The notes beneath the pieces were generated by a model. That model worked only from the letters and a program-made list of their open reading frames with translations, was not told the origin of the DNA and searched no databases. Source: Bacteroidales bacterium (GTDB lineage: Bacteria; Bacteroidota; Bacteroidia; Bacteroidales; UBA932). Taken from it: a stretch of 42,547 nt of DNA. The translations under genes were made by a program, and so were the position numbers. Positions 40,741 through 42,547 of the stretch are shown piece by piece; the stretch's first letter is position 1; the number at the start of each line of letters is the position of its first letter. The DNA lies in NCBI GenBank assembly GCA_017509755.1, contig JAFWOY010000023.1:1-42547 (forward strand), read 5' to 3'.

Positions 40741-41847
40741 TCAGTTCCGGATCCAATCGTTCAGCGGCAGGTCATCACCGGTAAGCTGTTTCAAGAAAGG
40801 ATCGAGCAAGTCGTGACCCGTAGCGCGATTGGAGAAATACACGAAACCTTCTTGGGTTGACGGATGCAAGAGCCAGAGTGCCTTGAAGTTGCCATTGTCG
40901 CCCCAATGCCAGTAGTAGTCATCCTTGACAGCGCCGAAGCCCAGGCACCAGAACACGGTAGAGTCACAAGCGCGCGGTTCGTCCGCGTAACGCTGCGCAT
41001 GCACTTGGTGCGTAAACATCGCTTTGTGAGAAGCCTCCGAAAGTCCCTCCCCCTTCAGCAAGCCGCGCTGCAGGAAGTTCGCATATTCCAATGCATTGGT
41101 ACGCAGCGTATAAGCGCAGTTGGCCCGCGGATGACGCCCCTGGCCCCGGTTCTCGCCATCCCGGTTGAAACCGACCAGTGCCAGCGAATCATAAGCAGGC
41201 AGCCAGGCATACGAGGTAGTCGGCATGTCAAAAGGCTCAAACACTTCCCGACGGGCAATCGCATCGAGCGGCTCACCCTGGATCGCCTCCACGGCCCGCT
41301 GCAAGAAAGCATACCCCTCACCCGAGTAGGCATAACAAGAATCAACGGGATACTTGAACGTGATGCGACTCGTCGGCCACTCGTCCGATGAAGGACTGAC
41401 AGCCCAGTTCGGCAGGCCCGTCTGATGCGACAACACAATCCGCGGCGTCAGTTTCTGCGCCATCTCCTTGTCCTCAAAACGGTCGATGTCCGTATAGGTA
41501 GCAATCGGGGTGTCGAGATCGATCTGGCCCCGGTCCACCATCTTCATCACGATATACGCAAACAGCGGCTTGCTCAGCGAAGCGGCCTGGAAGATGCTCT
41601 GCTCGCCTATCGGCAAAGGCATATCGAACACGGTATCCTGTGCACAGACAAGTCCGTGCAACGAACCCCGCGGTGAAAAATAAGCATATTGGAATACCGG
41701 AATTCCGCACGAATCCACCAGCGGCTGCAAGCCGTCAACCGCCGCCTCAACAGCCGGATTGATCGAAACGGTCCGCTTCTGGTCCTGGCAGCCAGCAAGA
41801 AACAGGCACAAAGCCAGTCCAACGGAAACAAAGAAAGAAGTCTTCAT
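40741..41847 (-). CDS. Serine hydrolase of the beta-lactamase fold, lipoprotein
   Basis: 368 residues from the ATG at 41847; a lipoprotein signal ends at LCLFLAGCQDQ (Cys20). The SxxK motif is in QAASLSKPLFAYIV, the tyrosine in YAYSGEGYAFLQ (Y-S-G rather than Y-x-N), and WHWGDNGN replaces the KTG box. It is a second, diverged member next to the serine hydrolase at 38693. Its promoter overlaps that of tRNA-Val. Its natural substrate is not known. Confidence 0.88.
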   Translation of the reverse strand: MKTSFFVSVGLALCLFLAGCQDQKRTVSINPAVEAAVDGLQPLVDSCGIPVFQYAYFSPRGSLHGLVCAQDTVFDMPLPIGEQSIFQAASLSKPLFAYIVMKMVDRGQIDLDTPIATYTDIDRFEDKEMAQKLTPRIVLSHQTGLPNWAVSPSSDEWPTSRITFKYPVDSCYAYSGEGYAFLQRAVEAIQGEPLDAIARREVFEPFDMPTTSYAWLPAYDSLALVGFNRDGENRGQGRHPRANCAYTLRTNALEYANFLQRGLLKGEGLSEASHKAMFTHQVHAQRYADEPRACDSTVFWCLGFGAVKDDYYWHWGDNGNFKALWLLHPSTQEGFVYFSNRATGHDLLDPFLKQLTGDDLPLNDWIRN

Positions 41848-41851
41848 AGCA

Positions 41852-41872
41852 GGAACAACTGACAATTGTTCC
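41852..41872. promoter_or_regulatory. Inverted repeat at the start of the serine hydrolase transcript
   Basis: GGAACAA (41852-41858) and TTGTTCC (41866-41872) are perfect 7-bp arms around a 7-nt spacer, placed between the -7 box and the ATG. It could be an operator or a leader hairpin. Confidence 0.45.
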
Positions 41873-41903
41873 CAAATATATCTAAATTTTGCGTTTTCTC
41901 AAA
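41873..41903 (-). promoter_or_regulatory. Promoter of the minus-strand serine hydrolase
   Basis: On the minus strand: TTTG (41903-41900), 19 nt, TATATTTG (41880-41873). Full consensus. It overlaps the divergent tRNA-Val promoter. Confidence 0.8.
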
Positions 41904-41918
41904 AAGTTCCTACCTTTG
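41888..41918 (+). promoter_or_regulatory. Promoter of tRNA-Val
   Basis: TTTG at 41888-41891, 19 nt, TACCTTTG at 41911-41918. The -7 box is identical to the one before tRNA-Ala. Confidence 0.88.
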
Positions 41919-41934
41919 CCCCGCACAAGAATCA

Positions 41935-42009
41935 GGAAGCATAGCTCAGCTGGTTTAGAGCACCTGCCTTACAAGCAGGGGGTCACTGGTTCGAATCCAG
42001 TTGTTTCCA
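41935..42009 (+). tRNA. tRNA-Val (anticodon TAC)
   Basis: Acceptor GGAAGCA/TGTTTCC (one G-U pair), D stem GCTC/GAGC, anticodon stem CCTGC/GCAGG with loop CTTACAA (anticodon TAC), variable loop GGGTC, and T stem ACTGG/CCAGT with loop TTCGAAT. Discriminator base A is at 42009; CCA is not encoded. Confidence 0.97.
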
Positions 42010-42020
42010 CCCTAATAATC

Positions 42021-42055
42021 AAGCACTTACGGAAACGTAGGTGCTTTTCTTTTTT
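42021..42055 (+). terminator. Terminator of tRNA-Val
   Basis: AAGCACTTACG (42021-42031) pairs with CGTAGGTGCTT (42036-42046) around a GAAA tetraloop, with one G-U pair; T-rich sequence follows. Confidence 0.9.
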
Positions 42056-42061
42056 ATCAGC

Positions 42062-42080
42062 AGTCGCAAAAAAGTCGCAA
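42062..42080. repeat. Helically phased direct repeat after tRNA-Val
   Basis: AGTCGCAA occurs at 42062-42069 and 42073-42080, 11 bp apart. Short direct repeats next to a tRNA 3' end resemble recombinase arm-type sites, but no integrase gene or duplicated tRNA end is visible in the window. Confidence 0.35.
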
Positions 42081-42158
42081 TTTCAGCGTATTGTAAAGCC
42101 TGTTTATGCCCTTCTTTGCTTAGCCTTGTGGGAATGTCAGCTTCAAATACTGTTGAGG

Positions 42159-42430
42159 CTATAAAGGAATTGAACCCAAAGTAGCTGCACAACACTCTAT
42201 CTGATCGTCGTCTGGAATAAGATTTCCTTTCTCTTCCAGGATAAAATCACTGATTGGAATCTTTATTCCAGTATATTCTTCATCTGTATTGCTTATATAC
42301 ACTTCTAAAGAATTACAATCAATCCAAATGAAAGTTTTATTATCCAGCACTTTATTCTCTTCAATGTATTCCTCTACCTTTTCACGAATACGATCCGCAA
42401 TAATAAAGTAAGCCTCCGGGCAACTGCATA
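42159..42430 (-). pseudogene. Truncated hypothetical gene, probably cut by an insertion
   Basis: The minus-strand frame ending at 42159 encodes an acidic, protein-like C-terminus (FIIADRIREKVEEYIEENKV, then WIDCNSLEVYISN) with AT-rich codons unlike the rest of the window. The frame stays open to 42545, but the part beyond about 42430 is antisense to the probable IS66-type start, so the original N-terminus seems lost. No family was recognised. The exact break point cannot be set from this window alone. Confidence 0.4.
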
Positions 42431-42461
42431 TTGACAGCGGCGTGAAGTGACGGTAACTTTG
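42431..42461 (+). promoter_or_regulatory. Promoter of the probable IS66-type ORF
   Basis: TTG at 42431-42433, 20 nt, TAACTTTG at 42454-42461. A perfect inverted repeat ACTTTGTG/CACAAAGT (42456-42463, 42471-42478) overlaps the -7 box and transcription start and could repress it. Confidence 0.6.
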
Positions 42462-42479
42462 TGACAAAAACACAAAGTC

Positions 42480-42547
42480 ATGATGACCCGCGAACAAATC
42501 TTGGAGATAGACCGGTATTGCCAGGAACACGGTATATCTCTTCAAAG
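42480..42547 (+). mobile_element. 5' end of a probable IS66-family accessory (TnpA-like) ORF
   Basis: The frame from the ATG at 42480 (a second ATG follows directly) runs off the right edge and reads MMTREQILEIDRYCQEHGIS. This resembles the start of the small TnpA-type accessory proteins of Bacteroidota IS66 elements. Only 22 codons are visible, so the assignment is tentative. The terminal inverted repeat and target duplication cannot be confirmed here. Confidence 0.45.

Noticed and set aside
1..42547. CRISPR arrays, prophage genes, rRNA genes and toxin-antitoxin pairs
   Set aside because: I looked for regularly spaced repeats, phage structural genes, rRNA and paired small genes; none was seen.

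Overview
The window looks like a chromosomal segment of an uncultured or gut-type Bacteroidales (Bacteroidota) with fairly high GC. The promoters fit the Bacteroidota primary-sigma pattern (TTTG, 19-20 nt, TAnnTTTG). They appear in front of two tRNA genes, queA, an XRE-type regulator, a ferritin-like gene and others. The gene content also fits: class-3 fructose-1,6-bisphosphatase, BACON-domain lipoprotein, C10 protease, and a complete lysine-fermentation operon. Assignments rest on reading motifs by eye; no database search was run.

Layout. (1) 1-5.1 kb, + strand: the tail of an unidentified gene, a YitT-family membrane protein, fbp, a MATE exporter, a small heat-shock protein and mutY. (2) 6.1-8.0 kb: a 148-bp foldback repeat between convergent genes, an AI-2E/PerM-type membrane protein (-), tRNA-Ala(GGC) with promoter and terminator, and about 450 bp of non-coding DNA with two related tandem hairpins. 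(3) 8.0-10.2 kb, - strand: a peroxide/iron operon (bacterioferritin-like, glutathione peroxidase, OhrR-type MarR regulator, YiiX-like lipoprotein) whose promoter is bracketed by two TATCG-N4-CGATA palindromes. (4) 10.2-32.5 kb, - strand: one uninterrupted co-directional run of 20 genes. It starts with lysine fermentation to butyrate and acetate (atoD, kal, kce, kdd, kamA, kamB, kamC, kamD, kamE, atoA, crt, hbd, bcd, etfB, etfA). With almost no gaps it continues into an MBOAT acyltransferase, a DHHW/AlgJ-like protein fused to an M15 peptidase, a COG0523 metal GTPase, a BACON lipoprotein and a secreted C10 cysteine protease. (5) 32.6-35.7 kb, - strand: an acyltransferase, a membrane protein and queA. 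(6) 36.2-40.7 kb, + strand: an XRE regulator, a degenerate dihydroorotate-dehydrogenase-like protein, cinA, a lipoprotein serine hydrolase and an esterase, facing a second serine hydrolase on the - strand. (7) 41.9 kb to the end: tRNA-Val(UAC), then AT-rich DNA with a truncated hypothetical frame and the start of a probable IS66-type accessory ORF, which looks like the edge of an acquired segment.

How the genes work together. KamA makes beta-lysine; KamDE (reactivated by KamB/KamC) makes 3,5-diaminohexanoate; Kdd, Kce and Kal convert it to acetoacetate and crotonyl-CoA; Bcd with EtfBA reduces crotonyl-CoA; AtoD/AtoA exchanges CoA between butyryl-CoA and acetoacetate. Crt and Hbd would connect acetoacetyl-CoA back to crotonyl-CoA. 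No thiolase or lysine permease is seen here. The downstream secreted protease could supply lysine-containing peptides, but that link is inference.

Most notable: the DHHW-M15 fusion beside an MBOAT (possible peptidoglycan O-acetylation machinery), the foldback repeat family, the doubly palindromic redox promoter, a bacterioferritin-like protein that seems to lack most ferroxidase ligands, and a DHODH-like protein with altered catalytic and FMN motifs.
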